Positions 34,638 through 42,744 of a DNA stretch of 64,000 nt are shown piece by piece. The stretch comes from Bradyrhizobium sp. Ghvi (GTDB lineage: Bacteria; Pseudomonadota; Alphaproteobacteria; Rhizobiales; Xanthobacteraceae): positions 62,001 through 126,000 of the forward strand of contig NZ_FOVU01000013.1 in NCBI RefSeq assembly GCF_900115265.1, written 5' to 3'. Position numbers and translations under genes: made by a program. Position 1 is the first letter of the stretch. Each line of letters begins with the position of its first letter. The notes under the pieces are model-generated. The model had not been told where the DNA came from. It ran no database searches and saw nothing but the letters and a program-made list of their open reading frames with translations.

Positions 34638-35095
34638 AACATTCAGTCGTTGCCGTGCTGCGCGAAGCCGCAAAATCGGCATTGAGCTATTCGGTCGCGC
34701 TGCTTCTAACAACAACCTTCTCGGCGAAGGCGGCTGACTACGTCCTGATACCTCATAGCATGATTTACAATGTCGATGTCTTTCAAGACGAATACATCGC
34801 ATACTTGGTCGACAACAAAAATGCGACAATTGCGAAGTGTAAGGCAGTATACAAGCTCACCGAGAATACATTGAAGACCGAGAATTGCAGCGATCCCACC
34901 TCGATTCCCTTTTCCCTTACCCCAAGCGATCCGGCAATACGTTCGACAATTGTCTTCACCCGAGCCGCTAACCATCAAAACAATGCCGTGCTCGGCCCTG
35001 ATGGCATTTGGCGCGTTGATCAGAGTAATGGCAAAGTCGAATTCTGCGTCTTCGGGGACATAACATTTAAATGTTTGGTCTTGAATCCTAGCTGA
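34634..35095 (+). CDS. Exported four-cysteine protein, unknown function
   Basis: A 153-residue protein with a signal peptide ending in TTTFSAKA. The mature part has four cysteines in AKCK, ENCS, EFCV and FKCL. GGAG lies eight bases before the ATG, which overlaps the previous stop (ATGA). The four-cysteine spacing and an NGKVEFCV motif resemble the next protein (TGTITFCV), so the two are probably distant paralogues. The function is unknown. Confidence 0.6.
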   Translation: MKHSVVAVLREAAKSALSYSVALLLTTTFSAKAADYVLIPHSMIYNVDVFQDEYIAYLVDNKNATIAKCKAVYKLTENTLKTENCSDPTSIPFSLTPSDPAIRSTIVFTRAANHQNNAVLGPDGIWRVDQSNGKVEFCVFGDITFKCLVLNPS

Positions 35096-35123
35096 TACGT
35101 CATGTGCCCATGCGGGAGCTCAA

Positions 35124-35717
35124 GTGACACGATTTCCAATATCGAGGTATTGTCTTGCACTCGCTTGTAGCTGGGCGTTGCTGCATTCCGAAGCAAAAGC
35201 TGAGGAGCGATATCGACTAATTGGTGCTTCGTCAGCGGAGTACCTGCCACCCGGGCCGCCGCTGCCGCCCGATCCTGCCCACTATGACAGGGTTCGCTAC
35301 TTCCTTGATGGGCGCGCATTGGTCGCGGACATCCAGACCGGGTTCGTGTGGGAATGTTTTCTCCGTATCACGATTTTGGATTCCGGTAGCGACCTGGGGA
35401 ATGGATCGAGATGCTACAAAACGGAATTTGCGGACAACGCGCCAGTTGCGGGCGGCTTCGTTCAGTACGCAGGGTGGCCCCGGCCGTGGGACAAGCCACA
35501 TCCCCAACCGGAAACCGCGAATTTCATTCGGCTTGATGCCGAAACGGGCACTATCACGTTTTGCGTGACTGAAGCGTTGCCCTCGGACACGGACGGATAC
35601 TTTAACGAACGCTGGCGATGCGGTTCTGCGCGGCCCGGCGAGAGCCAGGGGCTGGCCAAAGACAAGGCTCTCACAGTCGACGCTTTTTCGAAATCGATTG
35701 GTTCGGAGCGGAGATGA
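35124..35717 (+). CDS. Exported four-cysteine protein, unknown function
   Basis: A 197-residue protein starting at GTG with GGGAG six bases upstream. The signal peptide ends near SEAKA. Mature cysteines are in WECF, SRCY, TFCV and WRCG. Starting with YRLIG and containing TGTITFCV, it matches the pattern of the preceding protein (YVLIP, NGKVEFCV). The C-terminal part is Pro- and Gly-rich. The function is unknown. Together with its neighbours it forms a block of four exported proteins. Confidence 0.6.
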   Translation: MTRFPISRYCLALACSWALLHSEAKAEERYRLIGASSAEYLPPGPPLPPDPAHYDRVRYFLDGRALVADIQTGFVWECFLRITILDSGSDLGNGSRCYKTEFADNAPVAGGFVQYAGWPRPWDKPHPQPETANFIRLDAETGTITFCVTEALPSDTDGYFNERWRCGSARPGESQGLAKDKALTVDAFSKSIGSERR

Positions 35718-35974
35718 TTTGAGCCGTGAAGTCGTGGAATGCCCGGTCCATTCTGATGCGCTTTTTGTTGAAGTGTCCAATTCGCGCAGTTGGGGCTCAC
35801 ATGGGTCGCTTGATTTTTCTGATTGGAGTTCTTTCCCTCTGGCTGCTCTCTCCGCTTCATGCAGCCGGCGTGCAACTTGGTCCCCTTTGCATTTGAGATA
35901 GACCCGCGCCAGGCGCTCGCACAGCACGAACTCGCACTAGGTGATGCCTCCCATCGACCGCACGCAGGACACAT

Positions 35975-36283
35975 TCAATCCACCTCGAGGTCCAGCAATC
36001 GCGCGAATTGCTGTCCGGCATGCATGTCGCGTTCCTGCATCCAGCCTTGTGGATGCGGGCGCGGATAGGAAATCTTGACCACGTGCAGATTGTCGACCGG
36101 GATACGCCTGACCAAATCGGGATTGGTGCCGAACAGGCGGGCGAAAACCTGCGGTGAAAGCGCGGGCGTATCGTGATAGCGCCTGAAATTCTCCTCGCCA
36201 TCGAAGAAAAGGTCGACCGTCACCCAGAATGGCCCGGCGTTCTTGGAGCGGACGTGACGGCAGATGTCGCTGAGCTTAGGCAT
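35975..36283 (-). CDS. DUF4387 family protein
   Basis: A 102-residue protein of the DUF4387 family, starting MPKLSDICRHVRSKNAGPFW and containing RRIPVDNLHVVKISYPRPHPQ. Such proteins are almost always the partner of AtuA-like (DUF1446) proteins. Its start overlaps the stop of the AtuA gene by eight bases. The pair is thought to act together on acyl or terpenoid substrates, but no direct reaction is assigned. Confidence 0.85.
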   Translation of the reverse strand: MPKLSDICRHVRSKNAGPFWVTVDLFFDGEENFRRYHDTPALSPQVFARLFGTNPDLVRRIPVDNLHVVKISYPRPHPQGWMQERDMHAGQQFARLLDLEVD

Positions 36284-37685
36284 CGAGAGCCCCCTTGTTC
36301 GCGCGCGCCGGGTCGACGCTCACGCTGCGCACGAGCTCGAAGGCGTCGCTTGTGTGCACGACGTGGTTGAGAACGAACTCATAGACTTGGCCGCGCGGAA
36401 TTTCGGCCGGTGTGAACGGGAACGCATAGCTTGGCATTTCGATGCCAGGGCGCAGCGGTGTGTGGAAGAAATAGGGGTTGCACGCCTTCGCCATCCGGTT
36501 CGCGAGGTCCTGTGTCGGCGCGGTGACCACGAACATCACGCCGACATCGCGTGGCGGCACCGTGCCCCGCGGCACGGGCCGGCCGGACGTGCCGTTCCAT
36601 CCATAGATGCGCAATGACACGTCGAATCGAACGGCTTCGTCGCCGAATGTCTTCCTGATGCGCCCCGTCAGTGTCTTCTGCATGAGATCGTGGAACTCGT
36701 CGAGGTTGGCAAGCACCTCCGGATCCTCGATGCCGATGAACATGATGGTCTGGAAATCGCCGCCGCGGGCCCCTTCGAGCTTCATGGTGTAGGGTTTCGG
36801 TGTCCAGCGTGAGCCGGTGACGCGGGTGATGCGGTTGTCGACCCAGCGATACTCCGCATCGCTGGCGTCGAGCACGCCGCCGGGCTCCGTCAGCGTGAAC
36901 GGATCGCTGTTCTCGTACAACAGATGCGCCGACAGGGTTTCCGGCGAGCACTGATTGTCGATGTCGAGCGGTTCGATCTCGAACGCGTCGCGACCGACAT
37001 GCATCAAGACGCCGCCGAGGCTCGGGTTGACCGTGCACAGGCCGCCGCATTCGGCGATCTTCGCTGCGTGCCAGGCTTGCGCGACGCCGGCGCCGCGCAT
37101 CAGGGGCACCGCGGCGAGCACCGCCGTATCGGTCGTGCGTCCGCCGAGTACGATGTCTGCGCCGGCTTGAAGTGCCGCGATGTAGGGCTCCGGTCCCATC
37201 AACGCGACGATATGCTCGCAGGATTTCAGGTCAGCGTCGCTGATCGGGCCGAGCGGCGGCAGCGGCGTGATCTCTCCCCGGCTGTTCTTGCGGATCAGCT
37301 CGTCGGCCTTCTGCTCGCTGTAGAGACAAACGATCTTCGGGCCGATGCTGAGTTCAGTGGCCACTTCGAGCACAATGTCGCGCGTCCAGTCGACACCGGA
37401 ATCGGTGCCGCTGGTGCCGCAGGTCCCCACCAGCAACGGAATCTTCGCGCGATGTGCTTCCGCCATCAGGATCTGCAGGTCGCGTTTGATCGACTCGCGG
37501 TTCATCTTCGATACGCCGCGCGCGAGATAAGCCGGTCCGCTGTCGGTCGATCCGGAATCCACCGCGATGGCGCTGGCGCCGCGGCGGAGGCCGTACTGGA
37601 CTTGCGCGCGGCTGACGCCTCCGCCCAGCATTCCCGTCGGGACGATGATGCTGATCCTGTCGGACATCTCTGCACTCTCAGTCAT
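36276..37685 (-). CDS. AtuA-like protein, DUF1446 (acyclic terpene utilisation family)
   Basis: A 469-residue protein of the DUF1446/AtuA family. Features are GGGVSRAQVQYGLRRGAS, DSGSTDSGPAYLARG, LLVGTCGTSGTDSGVDW and GRTTDTAVLAAVPL. Family members act in terpene or carboxylate catabolism with a small DUF4387 partner. Start: the ATG at 37685 has AGGGGA ten bases upstream; an ATG at 37667 is possible. It lies between the MFS and DUF4387 genes in one operon. Confidence 0.85.
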   Translation of the reverse strand: MTESAEMSDRISIIVPTGMLGGGVSRAQVQYGLRRGASAIAVDSGSTDSGPAYLARGVSKMNRESIKRDLQILMAEAHRAKIPLLVGTCGTSGTDSGVDWTRDIVLEVATELSIGPKIVCLYSEQKADELIRKNSRGEITPLPPLGPISDADLKSCEHIVALMGPEPYIAALQAGADIVLGGRTTDTAVLAAVPLMRGAGVAQAWHAAKIAECGGLCTVNPSLGGVLMHVGRDAFEIEPLDIDNQCSPETLSAHLLYENSDPFTLTEPGGVLDASDAEYRWVDNRITRVTGSRWTPKPYTMKLEGARGGDFQTIMFIGIEDPEVLANLDEFHDLMQKTLTGRIRKTFGDEAVRFDVSLRIYGWNGTSGRPVPRGTVPPRDVGVMFVVTAPTQDLANRMAKACNPYFFHTPLRPGIEMPSYAFPFTPAEIPRGQVYEFVLNHVVHTSDAFELVRSVSVDPARANKGALDA

Positions 37686-37720
37686 GAACCTTGATCCCCT
37701 TTGCAACGAACGATGACGCG

Positions 37721-39145
37721 TTAGCGCGCAATGTCTTCAAGCGAACGTCCGCGTGTCAGCGGACCGTAGAAGCCGATCGAGCCCATCACCACGCACATGC
37801 TGAACGAGATGAACACGAAAACCCCCGGTGCACCGAACTCCTTCAGCAGGAACGCGATCATGAAGCTCGTGAACACCGTCGACAGCCGGCTGAACGAGTA
37901 AACGAAGCCGACCGCGCGGGCCCGCATTTCGGTGGGATAGAGCTCGGCCTGATAGGGATGATAGGCATAGGACATCAGCGTGTTGGCGCCGACGATCAGC
38001 GTGCCGCATGCGATCAAGAGCGAGGGAGCCGTGAGCATGGCAAAGATCAGGCCGAGCACCGCGGTCGCGCCTGACGCAACCACGATCTGCCATTTGCGCT
38101 CGTAGCGTTCGGCGACGGTGAAGCCCCACAGCAGAGGCCAGAGCGGATAGGCGACCGCAATCACGGCGGAGTAGAGCAGGCTCTTGGTGATGGAGTGCCC
38201 TTGCGCCGCGAGCAGTGTCGGAAGCCAGTTGGTGAAGCCGAAAAAGCCGATGGTCTGAAAGAAATTGAACGCCATCAGCATGAGGGTGCGTCGCCGATAG
38301 GGCGGTTGCCAGATTTCCCGAAGGCTTGCGCGACGGGAGACTTCGACGATGCCAGGAGCAGGCGCCGGCAGCTTATGGCCGAGATCCTGCTCGAGGCGCT
38401 GCTCCATCTCACGGATTATCTGCTCGGCAGCCTCGATGTTGCCGTGCTGCGCGAGCCAGCGCGGCGACTCCGGCAGGTTGACGCGCAACCACCACACGGC
38501 GAGCGCGCCGCCTGCGCCGATCAGCACGACCCAGCGCCAGCCCGCAACGCCGAGGGGATCGACCGGAATCAGCAGATACGAGAGGAGCGCAACCAGTGGA
38601 ATCGCAAGATACGCGATGGCGTGCATGATCGCCGCCGCCTTGCCGCGCATGTGCTTCGGCACGATCTCGACGAGGTAGGCATCGATGGTGACGAGCTCGA
38701 CGCCGAGGCCAATGCCGGCCAGCAGACGGCAGGCGAGAATGCCGTTCACGCTCGATTGCAGCGCCATCGCGAGCGTCGCGAGGCTGTAGCCGACCAGCGC
38801 CCACAGGAAGATCTTCTTGCGGCCGAACCGATCGGCGACCGAGGCAAACGCGATCGCACCGATGAACAGTCCAAGGAAGGTCGCGGACGCAAACGCGGCC
38901 TGGTCCGGCAGGCCGAACAGCCCTCTCGCGCCTTCCGAAAAGATTCCGGCGCGCACGAGTCCAGTCGGGACGTAAGCGGTCTGGTAGAGGTCATAGACTT
39001 CGAACATCCCCGCCAGCGAGATCAGCACCGCCAGTCGCCATGTGTGCCTGTTCTCGGGAAGCCGATCGATCCGCGCGGTGATCGCCGCGGCTTGCGCATG
39101 CGGCAACGGATCGGCTGGCCGAGCGGCGAGAGCCGTGATGCTCAC
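37721..39145 (-). CDS. MFS transporter (sugar/organic acid porter type)
   Basis: A 474-residue transporter with 12 predicted helices. The loop 2-3 motif is DRFGRKKIFLW, the mid loop has LPESPRWLAQHG and the second half repeat has AVAERYERKW. It is similar to MHS- or niacin/aromatic-acid-type porters. The GTG start at 39145 follows GGGGAGG by seven bases. It begins the MFS-AtuA-DUF4387 operon and is divergent from a GntR gene, so it likely imports the substrate of AtuA. Confidence 0.9.
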   Translation of the reverse strand: MSITALAARPADPLPHAQAAAITARIDRLPENRHTWRLAVLISLAGMFEVYDLYQTAYVPTGLVRAGIFSEGARGLFGLPDQAAFASATFLGLFIGAIAFASVADRFGRKKIFLWALVGYSLATLAMALQSSVNGILACRLLAGIGLGVELVTIDAYLVEIVPKHMRGKAAAIMHAIAYLAIPLVALLSYLLIPVDPLGVAGWRWVVLIGAGGALAVWWLRVNLPESPRWLAQHGNIEAAEQIIREMEQRLEQDLGHKLPAPAPGIVEVSRRASLREIWQPPYRRRTLMLMAFNFFQTIGFFGFTNWLPTLLAAQGHSITKSLLYSAVIAVAYPLWPLLWGFTVAERYERKWQIVVASGATAVLGLIFAMLTAPSLLIACGTLIVGANTLMSYAYHPYQAELYPTEMRARAVGFVYSFSRLSTVFTSFMIAFLLKEFGAPGVFVFISFSMCVVMGSIGFYGPLTRGRSLEDIAR

Positions 39146-39203
39146 CTTGAACCTCCCCTTGGAGACGATCTTTTCTGCTCCCAGATTGATTACAATTGGC
39201 AAA

Positions 39204-39234
39204 ATTGTCAACAATCTTGGAGATTGGCAACAAT
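39204..39234. promoter_or_regulatory. Duplicated GntR-type operator between MFS and gntR genes
   Basis: ATTGTCAACAAT at 39204-39215 is a near-perfect palindrome of the type bound by FCD-type GntR regulators. ATTGGCAACAAT follows at 39223-39234, with a 19-base start-to-start distance. The pair lies midway in the divergent promoter region. Confidence 0.65.
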
Positions 39235-39284
39235 CCGTTGCCCGAAACCGCAATTCTGCTAATCTTTCTGAAAGACAATTCCGG

Positions 39285-40001
39285 ATGAGAATCATGATGT
39301 TACCGACAGCCAGCGGCGCTCTCGTGGATCAGATCGTCACCCGGCTCGAACAGGCGATCCTCACCGGCGAGCTGGCCCAAGGGCAGAAGCTCTCGGAGCA
39401 GGCGCTGTCCGACCGGTTCGGCGTCAGCCGGGGTCCGCTGCGCGAGGCAATCCGCACGCTCGAGGGACGTCATCTGGTCGAGCGCACGCCGTTCTCCGGC
39501 GTCCGCGTCGTGCAGCTGTCGCTCGACGACATGGAGCAACTGCTCTCGACGCGCGAAGCGCTCGAGGGCATGGCGAGCCGGCAGGCCGCCGAGAACATGA
39601 CGCTGCACGAGACACGGCAGCTTCGCGCCTGCCTCGTCGCGTTCGAGGACAGCTTTCGCCGCGAGGGCGTGGGCGGCGTGTTCCGTGCCGGCAGCGTCGA
39701 CAACGATCTCCACATGCTGATCGTGCGCGGCAGCCGCAACCGTTGGCTCACCGACATCATCTGCAACGAGCTCTATCCGTTGCTGCAGATCTGCAGGTTT
39801 CAGAGCACAACGGTGACGGCACGAACCCGGCAGCGCATTGACGCCGTGCATCGCGAACACGAAGCGATCATCGTCGCGATCGAACGCCGCGATGCCGATG
39901 CGGCGGAAACCGCGATGCGAACGCACCTCGTGGCGTCACGGATCATGCTGATGGCGCAGCTGCGCGGAGAAGCAGCCGCGACCGCCGAGGCTGGGGCTTG
40001 A
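39285..40001 (+). CDS. GntR family transcriptional regulator, FCD subfamily
   Basis: A 238-residue regulator. Winged helix: VDQIVTRLEQAILTGEL, LSEQALSDRFGVSRGPLREAI. The FCD domain follows with metal-binding histidines near NDLHMLIVRGS and HREHEAI. It is divergent from the MFS-AtuA-DUF4387 operon and very likely controls it through the twin operator. Start: ATG at 39285; ATGs at 39294 and 39297 are possible. Confidence 0.88.
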   Translation: MRIMMLPTASGALVDQIVTRLEQAILTGELAQGQKLSEQALSDRFGVSRGPLREAIRTLEGRHLVERTPFSGVRVVQLSLDDMEQLLSTREALEGMASRQAAENMTLHETRQLRACLVAFEDSFRREGVGGVFRAGSVDNDLHMLIVRGSRNRWLTDIICNELYPLLQICRFQSTTVTARTRQRIDAVHREHEAIIVAIERRDADAAETAMRTHLVASRIMLMAQLRGEAAATAEAGA

Positions 40002-40065
40002 AAGGCGTACGTCCCAGCCGAAACAACTCGCCGCGCCGGTCCGTCTTCGCTTTCACTTCGTTCAA

Positions 40066-40122
40066 GCTACGCCGGACACCACGCTTCGCCCTCGCTCTCC
40101 GCTCGGCTGCGCCACGCGTAGC
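40066..40122. repeat. Inverted repeat in a GC-rich intergenic element
   Basis: GCTACGC (40066-40072) is matched by GCGTAGC (40116-40122), 43 bases apart, between the convergent gntR and iclR genes. The interval has a low-complexity style (CACGCTTCGCCC, AGCCCGAAGGGCG) that I associate with dispersed intergenic elements of Bradyrhizobium, but that link is from memory only. Confidence 0.35.
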
Positions 40123-40168
40123 CCGAAGGGCGCCATCAAATAGCGGCAAGATGCACCGCCCGTGCCAG

Positions 40169-41017
40169 CTAACGCGCTCGCGCGTCGCGCGGCTTGCCCA
40201 GCTGAGCCGGTGGAGCGATCGAATGACGCGAGGCAAAGTCGATCAAGGCGGTCCGCGCAGGACTATCCGGTTGCAGCAATTCCCTGTGCGTGCCGAACAG
40301 GGTCACGGCGACTTCGATCTCGCCTTGCCAGTTCGTGATCGCGGATGAGATCGCGATCAAGCCTGGAATGTAACGTCCATCGACATAGGCGATGCGCTCG
40401 CGCCGGATTTTCGTCGTCAATGCCTCGACGCTTGCCGGGTTGGGATTGAGATCCGGCCAGCTCACGCCGACAGAAGCGGCGCGCTCGAGTTCGTTTTGCA
40501 GCCGCACGGCCAACTGCGGTGACGGCAGATAGGACAGGAAGACGCGTCCGGTCGCGGAATCCAGCAAGGGAAACGTGCTGCCGAGACCGATCGACGTGGT
40601 CGTCAGATGTGGCCCTCTCTCCAGTCGCACGACGGTTGGGCCATTGTGGCTCCAGACGGCAAGCAGTGCGGCCTGTCCGGTCACCCCGGCCAATTCCTCG
40701 AGCTCGTCGGAGGCGCGGACGACGAAGTTGTTCCGGCTGATGGCCGCGACACCCAATTCTGCCGCTTCGCGGCCGAGGTCGTAGCGGCCGGAACGCTCCT
40801 TCTGCACGGCAAGGCCCGCATGAATGAAGCTCGCGAGATAGCGATGCACCTTGCTCGGCGGCATGCCGGCTTCGCGCGCGATATCCGACAGCGTCGCTGG
40901 CCCATCAAAGGATCGGAGGACTCGCAGGACCGATAGCGCAGCGTCGAGAGCCTGGATGCCGCCGGGGGCCGTCCCGCCGCTCTCGTCATCAGTCTCTTTT
41001 GCCCGCATTCGTTTCAT
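40169..41017 (-). CDS. IclR family transcriptional regulator
   Basis: A 282-residue regulator. The winged helix includes ALDAALSVLRVLRSFDGPATLSDIAREAGMPPSKVHRYLASF. The C-terminal ligand domain ends in HSIAPPAQLGKPR. Its ATG overlaps the stop of the thioesterase gene by four bases. The two form an operon divergent from the aromatic monooxygenase operon, which it likely controls. Confidence 0.9.
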   Translation of the reverse strand: MKRMRAKETDDESGGTAPGGIQALDAALSVLRVLRSFDGPATLSDIAREAGMPPSKVHRYLASFIHAGLAVQKERSGRYDLGREAAELGVAAISRNNFVVRASDELEELAGVTGQAALLAVWSHNGPTVVRLERGPHLTTTSIGLGSTFPLLDSATGRVFLSYLPSPQLAVRLQNELERAASVGVSWPDLNPNPASVEALTTKIRRERIAYVDGRYIPGLIAISSAITNWQGEIEVAVTLFGTHRELLQPDSPARTALIDFASRHSIAPPAQLGKPRDARAR

Positions 41018-41412
41018 CTCATCATGTCCCTGAACTCTTGTGGCACGCTCGCGCCGCGGAGTTCGCCTGTATCCGTGACCGCGGCCCAGGCGCGCTGCTC
41101 GAAGCCGCTGGCAATCTGCACGTTTCGGACCGACAGGTTGTAGTCGATCCGAAACCGTCGCTCTTGCCACTCGGCCACTTCTGCGCGGATCACCAGTTCA
41201 TCGTCATAGCGCGCAGGTCCGACAAACCTGGCGCCGACATTGACCAGCGGCGTGACGCTTTTGAAGCGGCGCCTGAGCTCGCGCTGGCTCAATCCGAGCT
41301 TCCGCAGCCAGCGCTGATAGGTGCAGTCAAACCAATAGAAGTAGTTGGGATAAAAGACGATTCCGGCTTCGTCGCAATCGCCCCACTCGATCGTGAAAGC
41401 TGTCTCGAACAT
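41014..41412 (-). CDS. Acyl-CoA thioesterase, 4-hydroxybenzoyl-CoA thioesterase family
   Basis: A 132-residue hotdog-fold thioesterase. It starts MFETAFTIEWGDCDEAGIVF with YPNYFYWFD; the Asp of DCDEAGIVFYPNY is the catalytic residue of 4HBT enzymes. Its likely substrate is gentisyl-CoA, made by the divergent monooxygenase, so it would release gentisate. It is the first gene of a short operon with the IclR regulator. Confidence 0.85.
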   Translation of the reverse strand: MFETAFTIEWGDCDEAGIVFYPNYFYWFDCTYQRWLRKLGLSQRELRRRFKSVTPLVNVGARFVGPARYDDELVIRAEVAEWQERRFRIDYNLSVRNVQIASGFEQRAWAAVTDTGELRGASVPQEFRDMMR

Positions 41413-41471
41413 CCGAATTCCTCCTCCAGCTCAACGGCGGGCACAAGTCTGGTGGCCTTCGCCATTTCCAT

Positions 41472-41543
41472 ATACGAAAAATAATTCCCTACAGCGCAAG
41501 AAACATCTTGCACGATACGAAATTGATTGCATAATACGCAAAT
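41472..41543. promoter_or_regulatory. Promoter with three ATACGNAAA direct repeats between iclR operon and monooxygenase
   Basis: ATACGAAAA (41472), ATACGAAAT (41515) and ATACGCAAAT (41534) repeat in one orientation with 43- and 19-base spacings. TTGCAC (41508-41513) and CATAAT (41530-41535), 16 bases apart, form a plausible rightward promoter. The last two repeats overlap it, which suits IclR control. Confidence 0.45.
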
Positions 41544-41579
41544 AAGAACGGCGATCAAAAGCAACAGGGTAGGAAAGTC

Positions 41580-42734
41580 ATGCGGTTCAGTCGCATTGCT
41601 GTGCTGGGAGGCGGTCCTGCGGGGCTGTATTTCGCCACCCTCTGGAAGCGTCGACATCCCGAGGATCATGTCGATGTCTTCGAGCAGAATCCCGAAGGCG
41701 CGACCTGGGGATTTGGCGTCGTCTTCTCCGACAAGGCGCTCGACTTCCTTCGCGCCGACGATCCGGAAACCGAGCAAGCCGTGTCTGCGCGCATGGAGAC
41801 GTGGCGCGACATCACGCTCGTTCATCGCGGCGAGCGCGTCGTGCTCGACGGCGTCGTCTTCTCCGCGGTCGGACGGCTCGATTTCATCACGCAATTGACT
41901 GAAGGCGCGCGATCCGCCGGCGCAAATCTGCACTTCGGGAAGCTCGTGCGCTCCGTCGACGAGCTCGCGGGATACGACCTGATCGTGGCCGCCGACGGCA
42001 TCAACTCGCTGGTGCGACGGAGCTTTGAGGGCGACTTCGCGACGTCGCTGTCCTACGACCACAACAAGTTCGCTTGGTACGGCACCACCAAGCGCTTCGA
42101 GACGCTGACCCAGACCTTCGTCGAATCCGAGTTCGGCAGCTTCAACGCTCATCACTACCGCTACTCGCCGACGATGAGCACGTTCATCGTGGAGTGCGAT
42201 CGTACAACCTGGCTCCGTGCCGGCTTCGCGGAGAAGACCGAGGAAGAGAGCAAGGCGTTTTGCGAAAAGGTGTTCGCCGACGCGCTCGAAGGGCACCCGC
42301 TCGTCACCAACAAGTCGGTCTGGCGCAATTTTCCCTGGCTGTGGAACGACCGCTGGTCTCACCGCAACATGGTCCTGGTCGGCGATGCGCTCCACACGGC
42401 GCATTTCTCGATCGGGTCCGGCACGCGCCTCGCCCTCGAGGATGTCATCGCCCTCGTCAATGCGCTGGACGCTGAGCCCGGCAATCTCCGCCGTGCGCTG
42501 GAGCGCTACGAGGCCGTGCGCCGCCCGTTGGTGGAGAAGCTGGTCAAGGCCGCCAGGACCAGCGCGGCCTGGTACGAGCGTTTTGCCGAGCACATGAAGC
42601 TGGAGCCGCTGGATTTCGGCTACAGCTACATCACCCGTTCGGGGCGGATCGACGACAATCAGCTCCGCGCGATGTCGCCGCGCTTCATGGCGCGCTACGA
42701 CGCCAATTCATTAGCCTCCACCCATTCGCGATGA
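41580..42734 (+). CDS. FAD-dependent aromatic-CoA monooxygenase (probable salicylyl-CoA 5-hydroxylase)
   Basis: A 384-residue flavoprotein. The FAD motif is AVLGGGPAGLYFATLWKRR at the N-terminus, and a second FAD contact is LVGDALHTAHFSIGSGTRLALEDV near residue 265. GATWGFGVVFSDKALDFLR is typical of salicylyl-CoA and 2-aminobenzoyl-CoA monooxygenases. With the CoA ligase, thioesterase and gentisate dioxygenase next to it, 5-hydroxylation of salicylyl-CoA is the best assignment; 2-aminobenzoyl-CoA is the alternative. It is the first gene of the catabolic operon. Confidence 0.82.
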   Translation: MRFSRIAVLGGGPAGLYFATLWKRRHPEDHVDVFEQNPEGATWGFGVVFSDKALDFLRADDPETEQAVSARMETWRDITLVHRGERVVLDGVVFSAVGRLDFITQLTEGARSAGANLHFGKLVRSVDELAGYDLIVAADGINSLVRRSFEGDFATSLSYDHNKFAWYGTTKRFETLTQTFVESEFGSFNAHHYRYSPTMSTFIVECDRTTWLRAGFAEKTEEESKAFCEKVFADALEGHPLVTNKSVWRNFPWLWNDRWSHRNMVLVGDALHTAHFSIGSGTRLALEDVIALVNALDAEPGNLRRALERYEAVRRPLVEKLVKAARTSAAWYERFAEHMKLEPLDFGYSYITRSGRIDDNQLRAMSPRFMARYDANSLASTHSR

Positions 42735-42744
42735 TGAGGACGCC

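Noticed and set aside
34706..34978. Minus-strand frame opposite the first four-cysteine protein
   Set aside because: No signal or family feature; the plus-strand protein has a signal peptide and a ribosome site.
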